64,000 bases of DNA from Dechloromonas aromatica (nom. nud.) (lineage in GTDB: Bacteria; Pseudomonadota; Gammaproteobacteria; Burkholderiales; Rhodocyclaceae), in assembly GCA_017848965.1 (NCBI GenBank), contig JAFIHA010000059.1, forward strand, positions 62,001 through 126,000, given 5' to 3'. A program made the translations under genes and the position numbers. Positions 39,509 through 47,702 of the stretch are shown here, piece by piece (positions within the stretch are counted from its first letter, which is position 1; each line of letters opens with the position of its first letter). The notes under the pieces are model-generated. The model was not told the DNA's origin. It saw only the letters and a list, made by a program, of their open reading frames with translations, and ran no database searches.

Positions 39509-40525
39509 ATGAACGGGGCAGAGGGCGCCGCCCGCCGGGTCATCCCGATCCGCAACGCCGGTGCGCCGGCGGGACTGCAGCGGCGGCGGCTGGCCTGGCA
39601 GGCGGGCTTCTTCGTCCTCTTCGTGCTGGCGCCGGTGTTCGACCTCTTCCGCTACGACCTCAACGCCGGCCACGCCTGGCTGCTCGGCATGGAATGGCGG
39701 CTCGGTCTCGACGACTTCATCGCCGGCCGCATCGGCGCCGGTGAGGCCGCCGGCAACGTGCTGCTGCGCCTGTTCCTGCCGCTCCTGGCCGGCGCCGCGC
39801 TGTTCCTCGGCGTCGCCCGGCGCTGGGGGCGGCTCTACTGCGGCTGGCTGTGCCCGCATTTTTCCGTGGTCGAAACCATCAACACGCTGATGCTGCGCGC
39901 CTCCGGCAAGCCCAGCCTGTGGGAAAAGGAAACCCTGCCGCCGTGGCAGCCGGACGGCCGGCCGCGCCGCACCGACCGCCGCTGGTGGCTCTTGGTGGTG
40001 CCGGCGGCGGTGGCCTTCGCGCTGTGCTGGGCGGTGGTGTTGCTCACCTACCTGCTGCCGCCGGCCGAGGTCTACGGCAACCTGTGGCGCGCCGCGCCGA
40101 CGCGCAACCAGGCGCTGTTAATCGGCGCCGCCACCGTCGTCCTCAGCCTGGAATTCCTCTTTGCCCGCCACCTGTTCTGCCGCTACGCCTGCGCCGTCGG
40201 CCTCTTTCAGTCGCTGATCTGGATCGGCAACCGCGACGCCATGGTGGTCGGCTTCCAGCGCGCTCGCGGCGCCGCCTGCAACGACTGCCTGCCGGACCGC
40301 CAGGCCGCCTGCGACATGGTCTGCCCAATGCGCCTCAACCCGCGCAACATCAAGCGCCACATGTTCACCTGCACCCAGTGCGGCCAATGCCTCAGCGCCT
40401 GCGCCGAGAGCCAGGCGGCCAACCCGGACGGCCCGCTGCTGCACTGGGTGGCGGCGGCCGCGGCGCGCCGCAACGAGGCCGGCTTCCGCCCGGGCAACCG
40501 CCTCGCCGACGAGAGAGATGATTAA
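39509..40525 (+). CDS. Membrane-bound 4Fe-4S protein of the NosR/NapH/CcoG type
   Basis: The 338-residue protein has about five membrane helices. CGWLCPH after the third and CRYACAVG after a later helix are the paired membrane-edge cysteine motifs of NosR/NapH proteins. The C-terminal half has two ferredoxin-like groups: CNDCLPDRQAACDMVCPMR and CTQCGQCLSAC. It lacks the periplasmic FMN domain of NosR. It lies between norQ and norD (gap of 13 bp before and none after), so a role in electron delivery to, or maturation of, the NO reductase is inferred; such a gene is not part of the classical norCBQDEF set. Symbol withheld. Confidence 0.82.
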   Translation: MNGAEGAARRVIPIRNAGAPAGLQRRRLAWQAGFFVLFVLAPVFDLFRYDLNAGHAWLLGMEWRLGLDDFIAGRIGAGEAAGNVLLRLFLPLLAGAALFLGVARRWGRLYCGWLCPHFSVVETINTLMLRASGKPSLWEKETLPPWQPDGRPRRTDRRWWLLVVPAAVAFALCWAVVLLTYLLPPAEVYGNLWRAAPTRNQALLIGAATVVLSLEFLFARHLFCRYACAVGLFQSLIWIGNRDAMVVGFQRARGAACNDCLPDRQAACDMVCPMRLNPRNIKRHMFTCTQCGQCLSACAESQAANPDGPLLHWVAAAAARRNEAGFRPGNRLADERDD

Positions 40526-42370
40526 ATGGAAGAATGGGTTGGCAAGCTCTGGCATCGCTGGGTGACGCGCGCCGCCGGCGCCGAGTATCCGGCGGCGGTC
40601 GTCGAGTTGAAGGCGATGCAGCGCCCGCTCGGCATCTATTTCCGCGCCCTCGGCGGCGACCCCGGCCTGCGTCTGGCCGCCGCCACCAATGACGCCCACG
40701 GCGCCCGCCGTTCCTGGCTGGCGCGTGTCGCTGGCAGCGGCGAGCGGCAGGCGCAGGCCCGCATCGACCTCGCCAGCCTGCGCCTGCCGGCGCGCCTGGC
40801 GGTGTTTCCGGAGCGTGCGCTGAACCGCGATCTCTATTACTGGCTGGCGGCGCAGGCGGCCTGCCTGCATCGGCTGCCGGCGGCGCTCGCCGGGGCCGAC
40901 CCGGCGACCCGCAACCAGGCGGCGACGGTTGCCGCGCTCGCCGACTTCCCCGGTCTGGCGACGCGTTACCGGCGCCTGGTCGCTGCCTACCTGCCGCTGC
41001 GCCTGGCGCCGGCACAACTGCCACCAGCCGAGGCGGCGCTGGAAAGCGCGCTGCGCCAGGCGTTGCTGGAACCGGGCAGCGTCAGCGCCTGGCCGCAACT
41101 GCCGGCCGATGCCGCACCGGCCGCGCCGGTGTTGCTCTGGTGCGAGGCCGGTGCCGCCGGCGCGCCGAACAAGACCGGCGACGGCGGCGCCGCGGCCGCC
41201 GGTGCGGTGCAGGACGGCGGCGCCCAGGCGCACCGCGCCGAGCGCGTGGATGCCGGGCCGCAGCGCGACGGCATCATGATGTACTTCCGCGCCGAAAGCC
41301 TGCTCTCGGTGGCCGAGTTCATCCGCGTCAATCGCGGCGTCGACGACGATCCCGATGCCAACGCCGCCGAGGTCGCCGCCGACCTCGACCGCCTGTCGCT
41401 GACCGAAGCGGCGCCCGGCGAGCGGGTCGCCTCGCGGGTGCGCTTCGACCTCGACCTGCCGTCGGCGGCCGAGGACGACATCGTGCTCGGCCCCGGGCTG
41501 CGCCTGCCGGAATGGGATTACCGCAAGAGCCGCCTGCTCGACGACCACGTCTGCCTGCAGGAGCTGGCCTCCCGCCATGCTGTGCCGACGCCGCTACCGC
41601 CGCGCCTGCGCCGCACCGCGCGCCGTCTGCACCAGCAGTTCGCCGCCCTGCAGCCCGGCCGGCGCTGGCTCAAGGGGCAGCCCGACGGCAGCGAGGCCGA
41701 CCTCGACGCCGTCGTCCGCGCCTGCACCGACCGCGCCTGCGGTCGCCATCCCGGCGAGCAGCTCTACCTGTCGCTGGAACGGCGCGAACGCGACCTCGCC
41801 TGCCTGGTGCTCGCCGACCTCTCGTTGTCCACCGACGCCTGGGTGTCGAGCGAGGCGCGCGTCATCGACGTCATCCGCGACGCCCTGCTGCTGTTCGGCG
41901 AAGCACTCGCCGCCACCGGCGACGCCTTCGCGCTGTGCGGCTTTTCCTCGGTACGCCGGCAGCAGGTCCGCTTCCATCGCCTGAAGGATTTCGGTGATCC
42001 CTTCGACGACCGCATCCGCGGCCGCGTCCAGGCCATCCGCCCCGGCTACTACACCCGGCTCGGCGCCGCCATCCGCCGCGCCAGCCAGCTGCTCGACGCG
42101 CAGGCAGCGAGCCGGCGCATCCTGCTCATCCTGTCCGACGGCAAGCCCAACGACCTCGACCTCTACGACAGCCGCTACGGCATCGAGGACACCCGGGCGG
42201 CAGTGCTCGAAGCGCGCCGCCTCGGCCTGCTGCCCTTCTGCCTGACGATCGACCGCGAAGGCGCCGGCTACCTGCCCCACCTGTTCGGGCCGCAGGGCTA
42301 CGCCGTGCTGCGCAAGCCGGAGGAACTGCCGCTCCATCTTCCCCTGTTCTACGCCCAACTGACGAGGTGA
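40526..42370 (+). CDS. norD: NorD, VWA-domain activation protein
   Basis: The 614-residue protein has a C-terminal von Willebrand A domain with the metal site: LVLADLSLSTDAW (D-x-S-x-S), then a Thr region and ILLILSDGKPNDLDLY. The N-terminal 380 residues are helical and Ala/Arg rich with a Gly/Ala-rich linker (AGAPNKTGDGGAAAAGAVQDGG). It pairs with NorQ to activate NorCB. The start directly follows the stop of the 4Fe-4S gene, with GAGAGAG upstream. Confidence 0.92.
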   Translation: MEEWVGKLWHRWVTRAAGAEYPAAVVELKAMQRPLGIYFRALGGDPGLRLAAATNDAHGARRSWLARVAGSGERQAQARIDLASLRLPARLAVFPERALNRDLYYWLAAQAACLHRLPAALAGADPATRNQAATVAALADFPGLATRYRRLVAAYLPLRLAPAQLPPAEAALESALRQALLEPGSVSAWPQLPADAAPAAPVLLWCEAGAAGAPNKTGDGGAAAAGAVQDGGAQAHRAERVDAGPQRDGIMMYFRAESLLSVAEFIRVNRGVDDDPDANAAEVAADLDRLSLTEAAPGERVASRVRFDLDLPSAAEDDIVLGPGLRLPEWDYRKSRLLDDHVCLQELASRHAVPTPLPPRLRRTARRLHQQFAALQPGRRWLKGQPDGSEADLDAVVRACTDRACGRHPGEQLYLSLERRERDLACLVLADLSLSTDAWVSSEARVIDVIRDALLLFGEALAATGDAFALCGFSSVRRQQVRFHRLKDFGDPFDDRIRGRVQAIRPGYYTRLGAAIRRASQLLDAQAASRRILLILSDGKPNDLDLYDSRYGIEDTRAAVLEARRLGLLPFCLTIDREGAGYLPHLFGPQGYAVLRKPEELPLHLPLFYAQLTR

Positions 42371-42374
42371 AGCC

Positions 42375-43118
42375 ATGATGACCTGCATTCCCCGGCCCGA
42401 TTTCGACGACCACGCCGCCAGCGACCCGGCGCTGCTCGAAGTGGCGCGCATCCTGGCCGGTACGCCGCTGTTCTCCGGGCTGCGCCCCGACGACCTGCTG
42501 CGCCTCGCCGCCGGTTGCCGGCGCGAGCACTACGACAAGGGCAACATCCTGTTCCACAAGGGCGACCCCTGCCACGGCTTCTACCTGGCGCTGGAAGGCC
42601 AGATCAAGCTCGCCTTCATCTCCCAGGACGGCAACCAGAAAGTGGTCGAGATCATCCGCCCCGGCCAGACCTTCGGCGAGGCGGTGATGTTCATGGAGCG
42701 CCCCTACATGCTGATGGCGCAGGCGCTGACCGACTGCCGCCTGCTGCACATCGCCAAGGACGCGGTGTTCGCCGAACTGGCGCGCGACCCGCAGATGTGC
42801 CGCAAGCTGATCGCCGGCCTGTCGATGCGCCTGCACCACCTGATCGGTGACCTCGAAGCGCACTCGCTGCGTTCCGGCCGCGAGCGCATCATCGGCTACC
42901 TGCTGCGCGAGGAAGAAATGGCCGGCCCGGTCGCCACCGCCGGCGCGGTGACGATCCGCCTGCCGACGCACAAGGGCACCATCGCCTCGCGCCTCAACCT
43001 GACCCAGGAACACTTCTCGCGCATCCTTCACGAACTGGTCGACGAAGGCCTGGTCGTCGTCCAGGGCCGCCTCATCCACGTCCCCGACATCGGCCGCCTG
43101 CGCGCCGGCCTCGTCTGA
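42375..43118 (+). CDS. dnr: Crp/Fnr-family regulator, Dnr/NnrR type
   Basis: The 247-residue protein has an N-terminal cyclic-nucleotide-binding-like beta roll (GNILFHKGDPCHGFYLALEGQIKL, GQTFGEAVMFMERPYMLMAQAL) and a C-terminal HTH_Crp domain with recognition helix SRLNLTQEHFSRILHEL. It lacks the N-terminal four-cysteine cluster of Fnr, which fits the NO-sensing Dnr/NnrR branch. The recognition helix (E-x2-S-R) fits TTGAT half-sites, as found upstream of norC. It lies four bases after norD. Confidence 0.85.
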   Translation: MMTCIPRPDFDDHAASDPALLEVARILAGTPLFSGLRPDDLLRLAAGCRREHYDKGNILFHKGDPCHGFYLALEGQIKLAFISQDGNQKVVEIIRPGQTFGEAVMFMERPYMLMAQALTDCRLLHIAKDAVFAELARDPQMCRKLIAGLSMRLHHLIGDLEAHSLRSGRERIIGYLLREEEMAGPVATAGAVTIRLPTHKGTIASRLNLTQEHFSRILHELVDEGLVVVQGRLIHVPDIGRLRAGLV

Positions 43119-43138
43119 CTTCGTCCAAGGAACCCGCC

Positions 43139-43747
43139 ATGTCCTTCCCTGAATTCTACGAACACGTTCCCCGCCTGCGCCTGCGCGATCCGCTGGCCGG
43201 GCTGCTCGGCGCCAGCGCCGACGGCATCCTCGACTACGGCTACGCCGACGCCGTCCGCCTGGCCGGCCATTCCTGTCCCACCGTCGCCGCCGCCTACTGG
43301 CTGACCTGGCGGGCGCTGGCGCTGCTCTACGGCACGGCGCTGCCGGTGCGCGGCGAAATCCGCGTCAGCTTCCGCCAGCCGCGCGACGAAGGCGTCACCG
43401 GCGTCACCGCCGCCGTCGTCGGCCTCCTTACCGGCGCCGCCGGCAGCGAAGGCTTCAAGGGCCTGGGCGGCCGTTACGCCCGGCGCGGCCTGCTCAACTT
43501 CTCGGCGGCCATCCCGCTCGACCTGCGCTTCGAACGCCTCGACACCGGCGCCCGCGTCGACGCCGCCGCCCACCCGCAACAGCTGCCCGCCGACCCGGCG
43601 TTCTCCGACCTGCTCGCCGCCGTTACCTTCGGCACCGCCGATGCCGCCGCCCGGCAGCGCTTCGGCGAAATCTGGCAGGACCGCGTCGCCCGCCTGCTCA
43701 CCGAACACCGCGATGATCCGGCGGTGTTTGATCTGCGAGTTGCGTGA
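43139..43747 (+). CDS. FmdE-like domain protein in the nor cluster
   Basis: The 202-residue protein has the stretch AVRLAGHSCPTVAAAYWLTWRALALLYG, similar to the H-x-CP-x-G core of FmdE-family proteins, and a C-terminal helical region. FmdE proteins bind metals in several pathways, but no function is known for this branch. AAGGAAC lies upstream, and it follows dnr by 20 bp, so it is probably the last gene of the norEFQ-D-dnr unit. The core histidine, cysteine and proline are kept; the C-terminal zinc-finger found in some homologues is absent. Confidence 0.6.
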   Translation: MSFPEFYEHVPRLRLRDPLAGLLGASADGILDYGYADAVRLAGHSCPTVAAAYWLTWRALALLYGTALPVRGEIRVSFRQPRDEGVTGVTAAVVGLLTGAAGSEGFKGLGGRYARRGLLNFSAAIPLDLRFERLDTGARVDAAAHPQQLPADPAFSDLLAAVTFGTADAAARQRFGEIWQDRVARLLTEHRDDPAVFDLRVA

Positions 43748-43781
43748 GGGGGCGAGTTCCGGGTTTTGCCGAGTCCGGCCC

Positions 43782-44858
43782 TCAAGCCGGCACGGTGGTC
43801 GCTTGTGTCAGCCGATTCAGGGCAATGCCCAGCGCCCGGTCGTCGAACAGGCGTTCCTTGCGCGCCGCCGCATCGGGACCGCCGCGCCAGCGACGCAGCC
43901 CAGCGCGCAAGGCAGGAACGTTGGGGGCGACGCCTTCGCGGGCAAGCAGCCAGTCCACGGTAGCCAGCAATTCCATGCCAAAGGGGGATTCGAAGCCATC
44001 GATCAGTGCGGCAGTGGATTCCAGCGCTTGCGTGTAGGCTTTTGCCTCGCTCTTGAGATAGGTCTGTACGAAAGCCTTGCGCTCATCGTCGAACCAGATC
44101 ACGTCCAGCGGATCGGCATCGCTGATACGTTTTTCGGAGTGCAGGTAGCTGCCGTCGAGATTGTTCAGCAGATGGTCAAGTCGGTTGGCGTAGGGGCCGT
44201 ACTTGTGCGGCGCGAACTGCAGGTTCAGCGGGTTGTCGCCGGGGTTGTGACGCTCGATGGCGCGCTCCAGGAACCACGCCAGCTTCTGTATCTCCAGCAG
44301 GCTGCATTCCATGCCCAGCACCCAGTAGCGGCGCACCAGTTCGGCAATCAGTGCGCGGGCCGGGGAGAGCTTCTCGACGCCGCTGCGCTTGGCTACGTTC
44401 TGATACTGTCTGGTGGGCTCGAACACCAGGATGTCGATATCCAGGTCGCCCAGTGCCTGCTCAATCTGTTCGCGTACCTCGACCCATTCCAGCCCGCCAT
44501 TGCCCGCACCCAGTGGCGGAATGGCAATGGACTTGACCTGCTGCTCAATCAAGAAGCGCTTCAGGTCCTGCAGCCCTTCAACAATCCACTCCATGCGCGA
44601 GGGCGCCCGCCAGTGCTGCTTGGTGGGGAAGTTGACGATCCACCGCGGGCCATCCAACTCGTGTACCTGCGTCACGAACATCTTGCCGGTTTGCACTTCC
44701 TTGGCTTTGCAGGCTGCAGCGTAACGTCGGAAGTTCTCGTCGAAACGCTCCTTGAACATCAGCGCGATGCCCTTGCCCATCACCCCGACGGTGTTGACCG
44801 TGTTGACCAGCGCCTCCGCGCGGGCCGCCAGCAGATTGCCTTGAGTGAATGTGATCAT
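43782..44858 (-). CDS. darG: DarG-type macrodomain antitoxin
   Basis: The 358-residue protein has an N-terminal macrodomain (residues 1 to about 155): [35 protein letters not shown] and [13 protein letters not shown] are the ADP-ribose-binding loops. The C-terminal part ([19 protein letters not shown]...[22 protein letters not shown]) is the DarG C-terminal domain, related to Panacea/SocA-like antitoxin folds. DarG removes ADP-ribose from DNA thymidine and binds the toxin. The ATG at 44858 overlaps the TGA of darT by one base. A longer upstream frame has no support. Confidence 0.9.
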   Translation of the reverse strand: MITFTQGNLLAARAEALVNTVNTVGVMGKGIALMFKERFDENFRRYAAACKAKEVQTGKMFVTQVHELDGPRWIVNFPTKQHWRAPSRMEWIVEGLQDLKRFLIEQQVKSIAIPPLGAGNGGLEWVEVREQIEQALGDLDIDILVFEPTRQYQNVAKRSGVEKLSPARALIAELVRRYWVLGMECSLLEIQKLAWFLERAIERHNPGDNPLNLQFAPHKYGPYANRLDHLLNNLDGSYLHSEKRISDADPLDVIWFDDERKAFVQTYLKSEAKAYTQALESTAALIDGFESPFGMELLATVDWLLAREGVAPNVPALRAGLRRWRGGPDAAARKERLFDDRALGIALNRLTQATTVPA

Positions 44859-45502
44859 CAGAAGTACCACCCTGTTCTGGCATGAACCGGCAGGTTCAGA
44901 TTTCTGGCCTGTATTTCCGGTTCGATACGTTGTTTCAATGCTTCCGTGTAGCACACGATGCCGCGAAGTCCGCACACCGGCAAGTGCTGATGAACCAGCG
45001 CTTCAGCCTGATAGCGCTCGAATTTGGCGGGGTCTTCCGGGTCCCGCTTGAAGTCCCGCCTTTGCAGCAGGGGCCAGTCGATCTTGTCCAGATCGGCAAG
45101 GTCAGCGTAAAAGTTTGCCCACTGGTAGTAGGCGTGGCTATCGGTAAATAAAAACCGCAAGCCCAGTCCGGCAATGTGATGCAGGCTGGAGACCAGAATC
45201 ACGATTTCCTCATTCGGCCGTTTCGGTATACCGCCCCAACCGGTGTGGATGTTGCGCAGCATGGGCGAAAACGGCGTGAAGTAGAACGGCACATAGTCGT
45301 TCAACAAACCTCCGGGCGGCAAAGGGACCGGGTGATTGGCCCGCTTGTCGATCAGTTCCGGGTTGCCGATATTTACCCAGGCTGGCGCCTTCAGCGCACT
45401 GTTGCCGCAGTGGAGGCCGTTGTCCAGAATCCACGGCAGGTTGTCGCGATGGACAATGCGCCAGATCAGCGCCTTCTCGGGATTAAGGTTGGGGTAAATC
45501 AT
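44858..45502 (-). CDS. darT: DarT-type DNA ADP-ribosyltransferase toxin
   Basis: The 214-residue DUF4433-family protein begins [23 protein letters not shown], with the NAD-binding His and Arg. It has [15 protein letters not shown] and the C-terminal block with the catalytic glutamate region ([15 protein letters not shown]). It modifies thymidine in single-stranded DNA. The ATG at 45502 follows a TTG codon; either could start. The order darT-darG with overlapping stop and start is the standard toxin-antitoxin arrangement. It sits between the nir and nor blocks. Confidence 0.92.
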   Translation of the reverse strand: MIYPNLNPEKALIWRIVHRDNLPWILDNGLHCGNSALKAPAWVNIGNPELIDKRANHPVPLPPGGLLNDYVPFYFTPFSPMLRNIHTGWGGIPKRPNEEIVILVSSLHHIAGLGLRFLFTDSHAYYQWANFYADLADLDKIDWPLLQRRDFKRDPEDPAKFERYQAEALVHQHLPVCGLRGIVCYTEALKQRIEPEIQARNLNLPVHARTGWYF

Positions 45503-45580
45503 CAAGGCTCAATCGCCGTGGCATCGTGCGTACCTGAGGGGCGAATACCGACTATGCAACGCTTCATGGCGAATGAATTG

Positions 45581-45603
45581 GAACGCCCAAAAAATCGGCG
45601 TTC
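45581..45603. promoter_or_regulatory. Inverted repeat upstream of darT
   Basis: GAACGCC at 45581-45587 and GGCGTTC at 45597-45603 are perfect inverted repeats around a 9-nt A/T-rich centre, about 80 bp upstream of the darT start and downstream of the last nir gene. It could be an operator for darTG or a terminator for the nir unit. Confidence 0.4.
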
Positions 45604-45681
45604 ATTGTATCAGTCCGACTCAGGCATGACGAGACGCCGGGAGGGACGTCAAACTGTTCTATTCCACTGGCCGCAATTCGC

Positions 45682-46161
45682 TCAACCCCAGCCATGCGCC
45701 CCGGCCACCGCGAAGCCGGTGGTGAGCAGGCTGAGGGTGAGCAGCAGCCAGTGCAGGCGGCCGAGGAGGCGCAGCGGCAGGGCTGGGTCGCGTTGCGCGA
45801 GGTGGCGCAGCAGGCGGTGGAAGAAGAGCGGTTCGATGACGAAGAGGAGCAGCGTGAAGAGCAGGTAGATGGCCAGCATCGCGTGCATCCAGAAGGCGTC
45901 GGGGGTGGCGAAGCGGAACCAGAGGTCGAGTTTCCAGATCATGAACAGGCCGCTGCCGCCGACCAGTTGCGTGGTCCAGCGCGCCTGGCGGCCGAAGCCG
46001 CGTTCGTAGCGTTCGAATTCGGCGAGCTGGGCGGCGACCGGGAAGTCGCGGCGGATCGCCGGCAGCAGCGCGGTGGTGACGAAGGCGACGCCGCCGATCC
46101 ATAGCAGGACGCCGATCACGTGCGCGGCGCGGGCCAGCCAGAGGGCGCTGAAGTCGTCCAT
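45682..46161 (-). CDS. CopD-like membrane protein at the end of the nir operon
   Basis: The 159-residue protein has four membrane helices (ALWLARAAHVIGVLLWIGGVAFVTTALL, WMHAMLAIYLLFTLLLFVIEPLFF and two more) with conserved His in the first helix (AAHVIGVLLWIGG), typical of CopD/YebZ-like proteins. Function is unknown; heme or copper ligation is possible. Its start overlaps the nirN stop (ATGA), which places it in the nir operon, an association seen in related denitrifiers but not in the classical Pseudomonas cluster. Confidence 0.7.
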   Translation of the reverse strand: MDDFSALWLARAAHVIGVLLWIGGVAFVTTALLPAIRRDFPVAAQLAEFERYERGFGRQARWTTQLVGGSGLFMIWKLDLWFRFATPDAFWMHAMLAIYLLFTLLLFVIEPLFFHRLLRHLAQRDPALPLRLLGRLHWLLLTLSLLTTGFAVAGAHGWG

Positions 46162-47702
46162 CAGTGGCTGGTTCCTTCGTCCTTGCGCGTCTTGTTCCAG
46201 ACGTTGTACTTGCCGACCGGCTTCTTCATCGGCAGGCGCTTCACTTCCTGCAGCGTCTGCATGTCGTAGACGACCAGCGCGCCGTCCATTTCCCACAGGC
46301 TGGCGAGCGCGTAGCGGCCGTCGCGGGTGAATTCGACGTGGGCCAGCGTCTGGCCGGGCGGGGCGGTGAATTCGCGCACCACCTCGAGGCTTTCCTTGTC
46401 GATCAGTTGCAGGTGGTTGCGGCCTTCGCGGCTCATCATCGAGTCGACGAAGGCGTAGCGCGACTGGCTGTGGCTGCGCAGGAAGAAGCCGGGGCCGCGG
46501 GTCGGGATGGTCTTGACCAGCTGCCAGTCGCTCATGCCGATGACGCTGACTTCGCCGGTCTTCAGGTTGGTCGAGGCCATCACCGGCTTGCCCTGCCAGG
46601 TGAAGGTGATGCCGGAGCCGAGGTGGGGCATGCCGGGCAGCGCCAGGTCGGCGACCTTGCGCCGGATGTCGAGGTTGACTACCTGGCCCTTGCCGTCGCG
46701 GCTGGCGCCCATGACGTGGGTGTAGCTTTGGTCGAAGAAGAAATCGTCGAGCACGGTGTCGAGCGGCGTCCGCCGCGGATGCAGGTAGCCGGGGCGGGCG
46801 ATCGCCTCGCCCATCCGGTAGTCGTGCACCAGGCCGTCGTGGATCGGCGCCGCCTGCTCGTCGTAGCTGATTTCCCAGACTTCCGGCAGGTCCTTCAGTG
46901 CGGCGATGAAGCTCTTGCGTGGCGATGCGTCATACACCGCCGAGACGCGCGAGCTCTGGCGGCCGTCCAGGCTGGTGGCGGCGATCGTCTTGACCAGGCG
47001 CAGCTCGCTGTCGAAGACCACCAGGTTGCCGGGCAGGGTGTTGGCGACGATGACCAGGCGACCGTCGCTGGAGACGGCGGCATTGCGCGTGTTGAGGCCG
47101 GCGCGGACTTCGGCGACGGTGGTCAGGTTCCACAGGTCGAACTTGCTCAGCCAGCCGTCGCGCGAGGCGAAATAGACGTAGCGGCCGTCCGGCGAGAATT
47201 TGGGGCCGCCGTGCAGGGCGTAGCGCGAGGCGAAGCGGTGGATCGGTTCGAGGCGGTCGCCGTCGAGGATGCTGACGTGGTGGTCGCCGCTTTCGACGAC
47301 GACGAAGAGGTTGAGCGGGTCGGCGCTGAACAGCGGATGGTCGGCGAGCGTCGCCGGATCGACGTGCGCGATGCGCGAGGCGCGGATGTCGGCCTCGCTC
47401 CAGGCCGGTGCCGGTGTCACCGGCTGGTAGAGGTAGTCGGTCAGCGCCTTGACCTGGGCGTCGTCGAAGCTGGTGGCGAAGGCAGGCATCTGGGTGGCGA
47501 TGCGGCCGTCGCGGATGGTCTTTTCGGCTTCCGGGCGGCGCAGGCGTTCGAGGCTTTGCGGCAGCAGCGCCGGGCCGATGCCGCCGAGGCGGTCGGCGCC
47601 GTGGCAGGAAGCGCAGTGCTGGCGGTAGAGGGCGGCGGGTTCGGCGGCGCTGGCGAAAAGCGGCCAGACGATGGCGAGGCAGAGCAGGAGGCGGGCGGTC
47701 AT
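46161..47702 (-). CDS. nirN: NirN: cytochrome c / heme d1-binding dehydrogenase
   Basis: The 513-residue periplasmic protein has a signal peptide, a cytochrome c domain with CASCH (C30, C33, H34) and Met in ATQMPAF, and a C-terminal eight-bladed d1-type propeller (FVVVESGDHHVSILDGD, KFSPDGRYVYFASRDGWLSKFDLWNL). The length and the order cytochrome c then propeller distinguish it from NirF and NirS. In Pseudomonas aeruginosa NirN introduces the last double bond of heme d1. Its start is the ATG at 47702, overlapping nirJ by 4 bp. Confidence 0.93.
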   Translation of the reverse strand: MTARLLLCLAIVWPLFASAAEPAALYRQHCASCHGADRLGGIGPALLPQSLERLRRPEAEKTIRDGRIATQMPAFATSFDDAQVKALTDYLYQPVTPAPAWSEADIRASRIAHVDPATLADHPLFSADPLNLFVVVESGDHHVSILDGDRLEPIHRFASRYALHGGPKFSPDGRYVYFASRDGWLSKFDLWNLTTVAEVRAGLNTRNAAVSSDGRLVIVANTLPGNLVVFDSELRLVKTIAATSLDGRQSSRVSAVYDASPRKSFIAALKDLPEVWEISYDEQAAPIHDGLVHDYRMGEAIARPGYLHPRRTPLDTVLDDFFFDQSYTHVMGASRDGKGQVVNLDIRRKVADLALPGMPHLGSGITFTWQGKPVMASTNLKTGEVSVIGMSDWQLVKTIPTRGPGFFLRSHSQSRYAFVDSMMSREGRNHLQLIDKESLEVVREFTAPPGQTLAHVEFTRDGRYALASLWEMDGALVVYDMQTLQEVKRLPMKKPVGKYNVWNKTRKDEGTSH

